DNA of 64,000 nt from Terebella lapidaria (GCA_949152475.1 OX424564.1:39740165-39804164); one strand, 5' to 3'. Positions 31,036 to 40,846 are shown, numbered from the stretch's first letter. Notes: generated by a model not told the origin, from the sequence alone. Numbers and translations are program-made.

Positions 31036-32124
31036 TTACAGGGCTCTCTCCCTCCACTTCACTGGCGATCCACCTCGCTTTCGGACGTCTCCGCCAGCCT
31101 GTCCCGAGTGTCTGTATATGCTCGGAGCTGTTCCCGGAGCAGCTTGGTCTCTCGGACGTGGGCTCGCAGCTCCTTCCGGTGGCTCTTCTCTCGTTGAGAG
31201 GCCTCCCCTCGCAGCTGCAGCACCTCGGCCTCGAGCTGTCTCTGCTCCTCCTTGGCTTGGAGCCGAGCCTCCGCTTGGGTGAGGTGGCGTCGTCCCATGG
31301 CTATCGTGGATGCCAGGTCCTCCAGGGCCTTCTCTCCGGCAGTGACCGCTCTGCCCAGGCCCTCCACATACGGTCGCAGTTGGTCCTCCTCCTCCGGAAC
31401 GGGCTTGAGGTACCAACTCAGGTCTAGGGGCTTGTAGGTAGGGGCCGAGTCTCTGGGAACGGGGGGTCCGTCGTCCTCGGGGGTGGGGCCTCCGGGGATT
31501 CCGCCTCTCTCCGCTCCTGCTGAGACTCCGGTTCCTCTTCGCTATTCTCCGCTCCTGCTGAGACTCCGGTTCCTCTTCGCTATTCCTCTTCGCTATTCGG
31601 TCGTCCTCGGGGTCTGGGGCGTCCTCTGACCTGGGGGCGTCCTCCCGGGGGCTTGACGGCGTGGAGCTGGTCGTCCCGCTGGCCGCAAAGCTGACAGTCT
31701 TCAGCTCAGGGGCAGACACAGTAGTCGGACCATCTCGGGGGTCGGACACGGGCGTGTCGGTCGTCGTCCTCCTCCGTCCTGGCTTGAGGGTGTTGCCGCT
31801 GGCATGCGACGTCTCATGCCGGTCTCTGTCAGCTCGGCGGGCGAATCGCTGGCTGCACATCTTGCAGAGGTGCCGCCCCTCCTTCTGCGTGTGTTTGGTC
31901 GCCACGTGTCGGCTAAAGTTGGATGCCGTCACGTGGATCCGGCAGGGGCTGCACCAGCGTCGCCCTCTCTCGGTGGACAACTTCCGGGCAGGGGACCGTC
32001 GACCTCCTCGGGGCTCCTCACGACGCTCCCGGCTCCTCGAGCGCTCCCGCTTTCGGTCAGGCTTGTCTATCTTGGTAGGTGGGTCGCTCATCTTGTCGAC
32101 TTCAAGGGGCAGAAAGTCAGCCAA
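31036..32124 (-). CDS. Outer element accessory protein with paired C2H2 zinc fingers (frameshifted tail)
   Basis: Starts at ATG 32124. An SR-rich stretch (KRERSRSRERREEPRGG) leads to two fingers at about residues 57-105: CSPCRIHVTASNFSRHVATKH and CKMCSQRFARRADRDRHETSH. Acidic linkers follow. After a tandem duplication near 31514-31590 (38-bp unit plus a 13-bp one) the frame turns into Gly/Pro/Arg-rich sequence. A different minus frame (about 31059-31440) reads as a good coiled coil (KEEQRQLEAEVLQLRGEAS). The original protein was therefore probably zinc fingers plus coiled coil, now frameshifted. No signal peptide or membrane segment is seen, so it is not an env. It may be a nuclear DNA- or RNA-binding protein; function unknown. 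Confidence 0.65.
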   Translation of the reverse strand: MADFLPLEVDKMSDPPTKIDKPDRKRERSRSRERREEPRGGRRSPARKLSTERGRRWCSPCRIHVTASNFSRHVATKHTQKEGRHLCKMCSQRFARRADRDRHETSHASGNTLKPGRRRTTTDTPVSDPRDGPTTVSAPELKTVSFAASGTTSSTPSSPREDAPRSEDAPDPEDDRIAKRNSEEEPESQQERRIAKRNRSLSRSGERRNPRRPHPRGRRTPRSQRLGPYLQAPRPELVPQARSGGGGPTATVCGGPGQSGHCRREGPGGPGIHDSHGTTPPHPSGGSAPSQGGAETARGRGAAAARGGLSTREEPPEGAASPRPRDQAAPGTAPSIYRHSGQAGGDVRKRGGSPVKWRERAL

Positions 32125-32237
32125 GTCGAAATCTGGAACGTCCCCGAAATCTTCGTCTGCAAATGCGGGTATCTCAATGATCTGCAGGAGTTGGTGTGTT
32201 CATGGTTGAAGTGATGACGGAATCGTAGGCCGGCCTG

Positions 32238-32246
32238 CTTATATAG
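32238..32246 (-). promoter_or_regulatory. TATA box of the outer zinc-finger ORF
   Basis: CTATATAAG on the minus strand, about 115 nt before the ATG at 32124. It is the same 9-mer as in the LTR promoter. It is preceded upstream by the TTCCGCGAACG array, as in the LTR. Confidence 0.6.
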
Positions 32247-32307
32247 AAAAGGCGCGGACCAGGGATCTGGGGGAAAAAGCATTGTCGTGGAACGAAATAA
32301 CGTTTTT

Positions 32308-32420
32308 CGCTTGCTTCCGCGAACGCTGCTTCCGCGAACGTGCTTCCGCGAACGGTACTTCCGCGAACGCTGCTTCCGCGAACGCTGCTTCCGCGAACGG
32401 TTCTTCCGCGAACGCTCCCG
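32308..32420 (-). repeat. TTCCGCGAACG array, 7 exact copies, upstream of accessory ORF
   Basis: Seven exact TTCCGCGAACG copies, mostly at 15-bp spacing, lie in the non-coding gap between the pol remnants and the zinc-finger ORF. The same 11-mer recurs in both LTRs and in the gag coding region (about 36000-36520 and 37000-37200). Confidence 0.85.
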
Positions 32421-32427
32421 TCGTCGT

Positions 32428-33063
32428 TTACATCGTTTGGACTGCATTCCCGCTGTTTTCCACTCGTCCCTCGTCATCACTGGGGGTCCGGACTGGGTTC
32501 ACATCGTCCGGATTGGGTATCCAGGCGTCGGTTTCAGGGGTAAACCAGCACCTTTTTATAGTGTCGATGGTCCCAGGCTCCAGAATATCCATCGCCACCC
32601 TTTCTAGCTGATGGCTCACCGGTCGTGGGGGGCTCCGGTCTTCAGGCAGGGACTCCTCGGTCGGCTCTGCAGTCGTCCTCGGGTCCTCCTGGCGGCGCAC
32701 CTCCCAGATCTGGAATGTCCCGACTCCATCTCCGCCATAGTGATCTTCCATCAAGGGCTCAACAGGGACCTCCCATACGATGTTGACTTGAGGTCCTCCT
32801 GGGCTCCATCCTTCTCCGCTGATCGGAGGAAGCAAATCCTCATCAGAGAAGTCCTCCAGGGGTAGGGGACACTCCTCCTGAGTCGGACAGGCCTCCTCTT
32901 CTCCTTTGGGTCTTGCTACGCTTCATATCAGGGTACACCAGCAGGGGGCGCTCGGTCAGAGGTTGACGCAGCACCTCGAACACCTGCTGATGAGCCTCGC
33001 TCCAATGGTTGTCGAACTCCATCTCCGTCGTCCTTCTGATAAGATGTCAAATCTTTCGTCGAC
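32428..33063 (-). pseudogene. Outer element Pol remnants (RNase H start, integrase start)
   Basis: After the premature stop, a shifted frame reads FDNHWSEAHQQVFEVLRQPL...LLVYPD, the typical start of the RT-linked RNase H. Another open piece, 32428-32835, contains HQLERVAMDILEPG. That resembles the ERVAMDVMGPLP entry to the integrase core in the inner element. The catalytic RT, RNase H and integrase segments between them are gone. Several internal deletions are the simplest explanation. Confidence 0.6.
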
Positions 33064-34743
33064 TCAAGGCAGAGGGTACGCATCCTTCCGGGTGACTTCA
33101 TTTAGACGGCGGTTGTTGACACAACTGACGACCTCCACCTCCTTCTCCGTCAAGTCCGGATGCATTCCCTCCAGGAGCGGTTCTAAATGCTCCGGGCAAT
33201 CTGGTGTCTTCGTCGACGATTCTGCGTGCATGGCGTGCACTCTGGTTTCGGGCTGCTCAGGCGTCCGGTTCCGCCACTTGGTGGAGTTTGGTGTAAGGGG
33301 CTCATGCTCCCTTCCGCTCTCCTCCCGGTACCACTGTTCCCTTTTAAGTTCATTCTGGGTTGTTTTCCCTCCATCGGGACGAAATCCCAGGTCGATCACG
33401 GCCTCTATTCCGTGAAGCTCGGCTAGGATGGTCCCCATCAGCACAGTGCAAGCTCCAGCGCCGGCGTTCAGAAGTACCACCGGTACCAGGCGTCCTCGGG
33501 GTCGTACCAGGGCTCGTCCCACTACGAGGGGGTCGTCCTCCAACGGCTCTCTTGCGGACTGCACGAGGCCGGCCTTCGGAACTCCTCCCTCACTTCCTGT
33601 CAGCTTGAGGTCCACCATCATCTCTGAAAAGGGTGGCAAGACGACCGTCTCCTCCGTCACCAGTGTGTAGACGGCGTCCTCGTGGCCCGAGCTCATCACT
33701 ACGGTAGTGTCACCCACCTGCCACTCGCCCTTACGCAGATCCAGCTGTCCCCCAATCTGTTGAAGTACATCAAGCCCCAACACTCCCGGGATCCCTAGTT
33801 TGGCTACCAGTACGTCTGCCGACACGAGTCGTGTGCCCAGTAGAAGTTGAACTGTCATCTCTCCTTGAACCTGTAAGTAGTCTCCGGTTGCTGCCCGTAA
33901 CCTTATTCTCGTCTGCCTTATCATTGCTTTATGTTCGTCATCCATTTGGTCGAAGAGACACTCGTCCAGAACGGTGGAAGAGGCACCCGTGTCCACCAAC
34001 ATACGAGTCGCCTTCCCCATAACGTGGCACGCCGCATACCACGCCAATGTGCCTCGGGCACCGGCTGACAGCGACACCACCTGGCCATTTCTGTCAATCT
34101 TAAGAGAGCTGCCACTCTCCTCAGGGACGCCGCCCTGGATAAGTACTGAGTCGTCCACCCACAGTGATGCACCACCCTGGTCCTCTCTGTCAGTCTTAAG
34201 GGAATCACTCCCCTCGGAACCGCCGCTCCGGATAAGTAATGAGTCGTCCACCAGCAATAGCTGCTGCGCTGGCCCCTTGGTCATTCCGCTCCACCGGCCC
34301 TCCGTCTCCTCTTTCACGGCCGCTTGTGGTTCAGTTGCATAGGGGGGTCCCTGCTGTTTCGCAGCCTCCAGCCTCAAGGTTGTAACCTGTTGGTTCTCCT
34401 TGCTGCTAGCAGAAACCTCGTTGATGTCTCCGTGGGTCCCCAGACGCTCCACGGCTCCATCGGTCTGCATTTCGTCGACGTCTCCGCGGGTCATTAGACG
34501 CTCCGCGGCTCCATCAGTTTGCTGTACATTGGCACTCCCGTCTGTGTTGACAGGCTTGCCCTCCAAATAGTCGAGAATTCGATCCTCGAGCTCCTCCTGT
34601 GCCCATCCAGTTACTTCGGATGCACACCGGAAAAACCTATTAAAAATCTGTGAAACTAAAAATTCCCCCCTGGCAATGTGTTCTTCACGTCTTCGTCGAG
34701 CTTCTCGCCTGTGAAGCCGTGCACACACCTGCCAATGGCCCAT
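33064..34743 (-). CDS. pol: Outer element Pol N-terminal part: aspartic protease and start of RT, ends at a stop
   Basis: 559 codons, in the -1 frame relative to gag. An acidic N-terminal extension precedes a retropepsin core (MLVDTGASSTVLDECLF, later LGIPGVLGLDVLQQ). The last residues NNRRLNEVTRKDAYPLP are the beginning of an RT finger domain. The next codon is TGA where Arg (CGA) would be expected, followed by VDERFDIL, so the stop looks like a CpG transition. RT motifs such as Y-x-D-D are absent. This is a protein fragment of a dead pol gene. Confidence 0.75.
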   Translation of the reverse strand: MGHWQVCARLHRREARRRREEHIARGEFLVSQIFNRFFRCASEVTGWAQEELEDRILDYLEGKPVNTDGSANVQQTDGAAERLMTRGDVDEMQTDGAVERLGTHGDINEVSASSKENQQVTTLRLEAAKQQGPPYATEPQAAVKEETEGRWSGMTKGPAQQLLLVDDSLLIRSGGSEGSDSLKTDREDQGGASLWVDDSVLIQGGVPEESGSSLKIDRNGQVVSLSAGARGTLAWYAACHVMGKATRMLVDTGASSTVLDECLFDQMDDEHKAMIRQTRIRLRAATGDYLQVQGEMTVQLLLGTRLVSADVLVAKLGIPGVLGLDVLQQIGGQLDLRKGEWQVGDTTVVMSSGHEDAVYTLVTEETVVLPPFSEMMVDLKLTGSEGGVPKAGLVQSAREPLEDDPLVVGRALVRPRGRLVPVVLLNAGAGACTVLMGTILAELHGIEAVIDLGFRPDGGKTTQNELKREQWYREESGREHEPLTPNSTKWRNRTPEQPETRVHAMHAESSTKTPDCPEHLEPLLEGMHPDLTEKEVEVVSCVNNRRLNEVTRKDAYPLP

Positions 34744-34766
34744 ACGGTTGGGGGCTGGTATGAGCC

Positions 34767-37334
34767 CTACTGGTTTTCCGACTCCTCGTCTGTCAAACTG
34801 TTCCGCTCACCAATCTCCTCGATTAGTCGACTCAAGCGCTCCTCCTTGGTCCGAGGTGGCGGCCGATCTGGACACTGGCACTTCCGATGACCCGGCTTCC
34901 CACAGTACCAACAGTCATCTGGTCCCGGCCTAGCGCTTGGTCCCTTGTTCTCAGCAGTGGCGGCCCTCGGCTTGATGGATAGCACCTGCTCACACAGCTC
35001 GATTAGTCGATCCAGCTTCCTGTCTTGGCTCTCAAAGAGCCCCTTGAAGTAGGGAAGTCTGGGTAGACCCGCTACGTTCGGCTGGTTGCTCTGCTGCCCA
35101 CTGGTGGTAATCTCGCCTCCCTGCTGGTTCTTTAATAGCTGTAGGACCCGTCCTAGAGCTGGCTCGGAGTCCTCCGACTCTATGGACATCACCGGCTTCC
35201 CAGGCTTGGGTTTGACACATTCGTACTGGGTCACGAACGCTATGGCCTCCTCCATGGTCTTCATCTTCCTCATGAGCGCCATCACCTTCATGTCCCCATC
35301 TGGATGGCCCTTCCAGAAGTGGTCTAAGGCGATAGCCTCCTGAGCTGCGGAGTTCAGATCCGGATAACCACGGCCGGCCAGTCGCTGCAACTCATAGCCG
35401 TACTGCTGGGGTGTCTCTGCCTTCCTGCGGGTTCTCTGTCCCAAGGTCGCTTTGTAGGACTCCTCCTGACAGTCAGGGTCGAATCGTAGGGTCAGCTTGT
35501 CGGTCAGAACGTCGATGTCCCTCCGGTCTGCAGGACTCAGGCTGGTCAGCATTCGTCGCGCCTCTCCTGTCAAGCTCCCGGCTAAGTAGACGCCCTGTTC
35601 CCGCTTGCTCCATCCGTTGACCTCTGCGATGACGTCAAAGTGGGCCCGGTACACCGGCCACTCTATGGAAGTCCCATCGAACTTGTCAGGGGTCAGCATC
35701 TTCCGGTTCCTTCTGCCGCTCTGATTCCAGGCTGTGCTGTCCTCGGACGACGAGTCCTCCTGCCTCCGTCTCGGCCTAGGGCTTCGTTGGTGCAGCGGCG
35801 GTCCCCGCCTCGGTGGTCTCCTCCCCCGTCCTGGGTAACCATGGCTGCTGTCGGTCCCTCCATCAGATGAAGGCCCCTCATCGCCCGATGATGAGAAATG
35901 GTTCTGTCTCCGGCCTCCCTGGGTGACTGAAATAGAAGCTGGATTTCTCCAGGAGGCTGGCTGTCTCGGTTGTCGACTGGGTGAAGACCTCCCTCTTCCG
36001 CGAACGCTGTCTTCCGCGAACCTTCCACGAACAGACTCCTCCGCCAACAGCTCCCGAAGAAGTTCTTCCGCGAACAGGCCTCTTCCGCGAACGCCGTCTT
36101 CCGCGAGTCTTCCGCGAACGGGCTCGTCCGCCAAGATGTCTCGGAGACGTCCCTCCACAAAAGATGTACGTCCGCGAACGCCATCTTCCGCGAGTCTTCC
36201 GCGAACCGGCTCATCCGCGAATGGTCTTCCCCGTCTATTCTGAAAAACTGGAAAGGAAGATTGGTCGCCTGGATCACTCCTTTCGTCGAGCCGCCGTCTG
36301 GGTGAAGACTCCTCTCTTCCGCGAACACTCTCTTCTGCGAGTCGTCCTCGTCCGCGAACGTGGTCGTCCGCGAAGGGCCCTCCCCGGTCACAAGCGTCCT
36401 CGTCACCAAAGACTCCCCCTCGCCCACGAGCCCGTTCATCCACGAAGGATCCCCGGCTGCAAGCGTCCCTGTCGCCGAAGAATGCCTCTCGTCCGCGAAT
36501 GTTCTCTTCCGCGAAAAGTCCTCTCCCTCTCGAGCTGCTCTCTTGGGTCGGAGCCCAAGTAACCCGTCCTCCAGTCACTCCCGTTTGTCGACTCGTCACA
36601 CCAGACCGCTGCCCTGTTGCACCAGACTGCTGCTGGGACTGGTCCCAAAGCCGCCTCAATGCTGCATTCTCTGGAGGTGCCACACTTGGACTCTGCTCCG
36701 GTAGCTGTAGCCGATCCCTCCTCGCCCAGATTTCGCCGTCCTCCCCGTCCAGATTGACGTACTCCGGTCCCAGCACTCGTCGGAACTCGGGGCCCCTCCT
36801 AACGCTCTCAAGGTAGGTTGACCTCTCCCTGTCTCGATCGTGCTGCCACCCAGAGTCGTGTCTGAAAAGAAAACGGTTGTCGGGTGTCTGGCTCCGGGGT
36901 CTCTGTTGACTAGTCGACTGGCCCATGGAGGGTCTCGACCTCCCTGGTTGCTCCTCACTCGTCGAAACGTCCCGTCTACCCCTGGCTGTGAAGCTGCTCT
37001 TCCGCGAACGGTCGTCTTCCGCGAACGTTGTCTTCCGCGAACGGTCGTCGGCCTCTTCCGCCAAGGTCGTCTTCCGCGAACGGTGGTCGTCCGAGAACGG
37101 TCGTCTTCCGCGAACGGTCGTCTTCCGCGAACGTCCTCCGCGAACGGTCGTCTCCCTCTTCCGCAAAGGTCGGCTTCCGCGAACCGCTGTCTTCCTCGTC
37201 CGCAAGTGAGGCCGTCCGTGAAGAGTCTTCCTCTTCACCTCCTGTCTTCCCTGGGGCAGTTTCGTCGTTTTCGCCGGACATGAGTGATGCTGAGGTTCGT
37301 TCCCTGGCAGTAGACCCTCGGGGATCCTGGTCAC
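34767..37334 (-). CDS. gag: Outer element Gag-like protein with zinc knuckle
   Basis: An open frame of 855 codons. The C-terminal half has a retrotransposon Gag core (FDGTSIEWPVYRAHFDVIAE ... LTGEARRMLTSL) and a CCHC-type knuckle CWYCGKPGHRKCQCP. The N-terminal third is low-complexity and charged (RSRKTT, VRGR, FAED). It is built from TTCCGCGAACG-type DNA repeats read in this frame. The frame opens only with a GTG at 37334. A likelier ATG at 37281 (MSGENDETAPGKTGG) lies in another frame, so this copy may carry a frameshift in the repeat-rich part. It would package element RNA in cytoplasmic particles. Confidence 0.75.
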   Translation of the reverse strand: MTRIPEGLLPGNEPQHHSCPAKTTKLPQGRQEVKRKTLHGRPHLRTRKTAVRGSRPLRKRETTVRGGRSRKTTVRGRRPFSDDHRSRKTTLAEEADDRSRKTTFAEDDRSRKSSFTARGRRDVSTSEEQPGRSRPSMGQSTSQQRPRSQTPDNRFLFRHDSGWQHDRDRERSTYLESVRRGPEFRRVLGPEYVNLDGEDGEIWARRDRLQLPEQSPSVAPPENAALRRLWDQSQQQSGATGQRSGVTSRQTGVTGGRVTWAPTQESSSRGRGLFAEENIRGREAFFGDRDACSRGSFVDERARGRGGVFGDEDACDRGGPFADDHVRGRGRLAEESVRGREESSPRRRLDERSDPGDQSSFPVFQNRRGRPFADEPVRGRLAEDGVRGRTSFVEGRLRDILADEPVRGRLAEDGVRGRGLFAEELLRELLAEESVRGRFAEDSVRGRGRSSPSRQPRQPASWRNPASISVTQGGRRQNHFSSSGDEGPSSDGGTDSSHGYPGRGRRPPRRGPPLHQRSPRPRRRQEDSSSEDSTAWNQSGRRNRKMLTPDKFDGTSIEWPVYRAHFDVIAEVNGWSKREQGVYLAGSLTGEARRMLTSLSPADRRDIDVLTDKLTLRFDPDCQEESYKATLGQRTRRKAETPQQYGYELQRLAGRGYPDLNSAAQEAIALDHFWKGHPDGDMKVMALMRKMKTMEEAIAFVTQYECVKPKPGKPVMSIESEDSEPALGRVLQLLKNQQGGEITTSGQQSNQPNVAGLPRLPYFKGLFESQDRKLDRLIELCEQVLSIKPRAATAENKGPSARPGPDDCWYCGKPGHRKCQCPDRPPPRTKEERLSRLIEEIGERNSLTDEESENQ

Positions 37335-37341
37335 GGCACCA
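37324..37341 (-). promoter_or_regulatory. Primer binding site of outer element (tRNA-His type)
   Basis: Three bases inside the 5' LTR, the minus strand reads TGGTGCCGTGACCAGGAT. This is complementary to the 3' end of an animal tRNA-His (acceptor GCCGTGA) with added CCA. The tRNA identity is from memory of insect tRNA-His. Confidence 0.7.
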
Positions 37342-37344
37342 AGT

Positions 37345-38239
37345 TGTGACGTTTGGTAATGACTTGTTTTCGGTGTGGCCCAAAAAACCTGGTTTCTCTG
37401 ATCGTATAGACTTTATGTAACTCCCGCTCGTTGTGATTCGAGAGCCGTCACTAAATTGGTGTTCCCCAACGCTGGTGTATCATCACTCCGTAGCTTACCG
37501 GCTTCACTTAGGCAAGAAGCAACTCAGATGTAAATAAATTGAAGATTTATATACATCAAATCAACTTACAATTGTATGGCTGGTCACCCACGTGACGTAC
37601 AAATATGAAGTTCAGACACGGAGCACTGTATGATCACATTTCAAAAATAAATAGTGCACGAGGGCACAACTAAAAAGAGTTCTTAGCCGGCGGCGTCTCT
37701 CTATCCCTTCCCGTTGAAGTTTCCCGTCCCGTTTAGTCGAATGGTTTCTCCAGGTAGTCGGTCTAATCCCGGTTGACTCTAAGGCCCTGAAGAAGGAGTC
37801 GTCCGCATGGAGTTCGTCGAGTCCCTTGGCTGTGGCGGTGACGATCTCCCCACGGTCGATGTCGCTGTTGCAGTGCTCTCAGAGCGGCCGTCCGCTCTCC
37901 CTTATATAGCCAGGGTGGCTGCGCGCGCATCTTCGTCCGCGAACGTATCTTCCGCACTCTTCTCCACGTGGTGAAGACTGCGTCCGCGAACGGTTCTTCC
38001 GCGAAGGCTCCTCTTCCGCGAACGGTGCTTCCGCGACTGATGCTTCCGCTGACGATGCTTCCGCAATCGTGCTTCCGCGAACGGTTCTTCCGCGAACGAT
38101 GCTTCCGCTGATGATGCTTCCGCAATCGTGCTTCCGCGAACGGTTCTTCCGCGAACGGTGTCTTCGCAAGTGGACTTTGTAGATCACGTGACCGTTCCTA
38201 ACGAACGTTTCAGCGCGGCAGTTGCATGGTTTTGTTACA
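37345..38239 (-). repeat. Outer element 5' LTR
   Basis: 895 bp with short inverted ends TGT...ACA. It matches the split downstream LTR. On the minus strand a TATA box CTATATAAG lies at 37901-37909. Upstream of it is a block (about 37935-38160) rich in TTCCGCGAACG, with five exact copies plus variants, and then CACGTG at 38185-38190. Confidence 0.9.
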
Positions 38240-38812
38240 ATTTTATGGACATGCATGTTGACTTTTTATGATTGTATGTAATATCATGCGAGTCGGTATA
38301 TTCAGTGCAGATGTCGAGCAGACGTTGAAGTGTTTTTGCACTTCAATATGCTCACCCGCGGATACAACTACAACCTCACAGCACGACACAAGTTTAGTTG
38401 CATTTTCTTTTTCACAATTTTTTTTTATATTATGGACATTTTCGGCAGTGTTAGATCTAAAAAACATAGGCCATGTGTTTTGCTTATCAATTGTATTTCA
38501 ATTGCACCGTGTTAGTGGCGGGGACACCAGGAGCTTGTTTCTACTGCAAAGGTTTTCGGAGCAAATGTTCCTAAGGATGCAGTGTGAAAATGGAGAATTA
38601 TTGCAACTGCCAATCATACATGACATTGTATATCTGATTATATTCGAATCCACCCTGGAATTTGTTTTACATGATGTGGAAATCTTCGGCTTACAAGTTA
38701 TCTGTGAGGCCCACGTGACTTGCTTGTATTGGCTAAGATGTAGAGAGATGATACATATTTGAAACCGGCTCTCAATTACAATCTCGGTGTAACCGTGTCT
38801 CTCCTTTTGCAG
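38240..38812 (+). other. Rest of intron 4, no feature
   Basis: AT-rich host intron after the ATTT duplication. It holds no convincing ORF and continues into the polypyrimidine acceptor of exon 5. Confidence 0.5.
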
Positions 38813-38972
38813 AACTTCAAGGAGTTGATTGCGCTGGCCGAGAAAGGAGACAGCGAGGCTTTGAATGTGGCGGCCAAGCACATGACGACGGAGGGTGTGA
38901 TGGACTTCTACTCCATCTTCCCGGCCGAGCTAGTCGTCTATGGCATGGGACACGCCGTGGGCAAGGACATCG
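38813..38972 (+). CDS. Pantothenate-kinase-like, coding exon 5
   Basis: The acceptor is CTCCTTTTGCAG, the donor GTACAA at 38973 (phase 1). It encodes residues 340-392. NFKELIALAEKGDSEALN matches the family motif SFEEALEMA-KGDS closely. It lies about 23 kb after exon 4 because of the nested retrotransposons in intron 4. Confidence 0.85.
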
Positions 38973-40649
38973 GTACAATACAAATTCTGAAATACGCTAA
39001 ATTCATACTTAACCTAAATTAAGACCGTTTAAAAGAAATTTAATTTTTTTAAAACGAGAACAACACAGAACACATTCTGTTGCCAGCACCTTCGCTGAAT
39101 GTTCTGTTTTCTGAGTGGTTTCTCTCACGTCTCACCTCTTACTGTTCGTCAAATTCTAGGTCCAGCTTCTGAAAAGTTATAATATACATGTATGTCGTTT
39201 ACTAAGGCGGCTACATTATGCAATACTAAGTTTTTCTTGAACAATTTCGGTCGCGAATTTAATTGTGGCGACGGAAATCATTTCCCTGCGTTGAAAATAT
39301 TTTGGTTGCAGCAAAAATGATAATCGCCGAGAATTATAATCGCATTAATATTAAACTCGCGATTAATGTCGTGGAATTAATGAATTCGTGATCATGAATA
39401 CTTTTGATGTAGCGAAACTGATTTTCGATATGGCCAGAAAGGCCAAAGTTGTTAGAACATTTTTCTTACATCACCTGAAAAAGGTGAATTTACTGAAACA
39501 AATTACTATTTATTGTTGCAATTACCGCCGCAGTGAAACTAATTATTGCCGCTTTGATAATTGCAATAATTACCTATTTGTTACCCGTGGAGCAGGTGTA
39601 GGAAGACGCAAATTATCAGTTAGTGCATATATCTCCTCGGGGATAATATGGAGGGTTATCAGGAATATCTGTAATCGCCAGCTGGCACAATGTTTTATGG
39701 GGTTTCATGATGTCATCGTCCTGTGTTTTCTTCTTTCGTCTGTATTAATGTAATTTTACCGTCATAATTTACATCATTAATGGCTACAGACGATATCCGA
39801 TTTGACACCAAAACTTACAGATATTCTATGACATTACAATGCTTCTCCTGTTGAATGATCGTTTGATAACCCCGTATTATCCTCTCTGCAGCATAAATGT
39901 TTTGGTCGCGGCAACAGGGATTTGCGCTGCGGCGAGAAAGTTTTGGTTGCAACAAAATGATCACCATTGCGACCATAATGTTTTAGTTGCTATTTTCGAT
40001 GTGACGAACATATTGGTCGTTTTGGTCGCAAATTTAATGATTTTTTTTTTTGGGGGGGGGGGGGGGGGCACAATGAAATTTACGACGAAAAATAATAAGG
40101 AAAAACTCATTATGGCATAAATCAGCCAAGGTGGTATACAGTATCTCGGTCGAAAAAGCGATAAAGTTTGTGACGAATTTTTATTCTTTGTCGTTCATTT
40201 AGTGGATCACTGTGGTTATATCGTCATTTATTACAAACCATTAACTACATCTCTGGCGCGCATTGTTACAGTATGCCATTCGCAGCTCGTATTTTTTGTT
40301 TGATTAAACCGCGAGCCGATATTGTATATAGGCGTAATGAAATGTAAATGTGTCGCTGGCACTGGGTTAATCAGGCAGAAATGCCTGGCGGTAATCGCTT
40401 TGGTAGTCGGGCATTCCTCGTGAATTATAGCTTGATATGACCTCCAAGTCGGTAAATGTATCAGTCCTGTTTGATGCCCAAAATACTACGTATTTATTCA
40501 CAGTTTTCCAGATATATGTATTTGCTATCACACAGAGATGGGTGACCAGTTAGAGTCTCTTTTTTCCGATCCAAATTATCTGGCTGAAGAATTATGCAGT
40601 TCCAACAGTCCTTTGTCAATCATGTTCGTTACCTCTCCCCCTCATGTAG
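38973..40649 (+). other. Intron 5 with poly-T/poly-G tract
   Basis: AT-rich intron with recurrent 'ggtcgcaaattta' and 'gttgcaacaaaatgat' type words (39240-40030). A T run is followed directly by a G run of about 16 at 40038-40070. Nothing coding is recognised. Confidence 0.5.
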
Positions 40650-40846
40650 CGGACTTTCGGCGAGAGGATTTAGCGGCAGCTGTGTTAGCGACCGTGACCT
40701 TGAGTCTGGCTCAGACCTTCCAGATCTGGAGCATGGTCCTCGGAATCAAGACCGTGTACTTCTGTGGCAGCTTCCCCACCAGCAGTCAGCTCATCCGGGA
40801 CGAGATCAGTAAAGCTTTCGCGGCTCGCAGCATCGTCAACCAGTTC
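40650..40846 (+). CDS. Pantothenate-kinase-like, coding exon 6
   Basis: The acceptor is CTCATGTAG, the donor GTACGT at 40847 (phase 0). It encodes residues 393-458: ADFRREDLAAAVLATVTLSL, then IKTVYFCGSFPTSSQLI. These correspond to the family's SKEDLARATLVTI helix and the VVFVGNF adenine-side motif. The family Asn of VGN is Ser here. Confidence 0.85.

Larger units (their letters stand above)
17534..38239 (-). mobile_element. Outer Ty3/Gypsy-type LTR retrotransposon (old, defective, interrupted)
   Basis: LTRs are TGTGACG...TTACA, 895 bp, flanked by the 4-bp duplication ATTT (17530-17533 and 38240-38243). Without the nested element it is about 8.2 kb. In minus-strand order: 5' LTR (37345-38239), a PBS matching a tRNA-His 3' end, gag-like ORF, protease/start of RT, deleted pol remnants, zinc-finger accessory ORF, polypurine tract, 3' LTR (split). 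It sits in intron 4 of the pantothenate-kinase-like gene, antisense to it. Pol lacks the catalytic cores of RT, RNase H and integrase, so this copy cannot move by itself. Confidence 0.9.
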
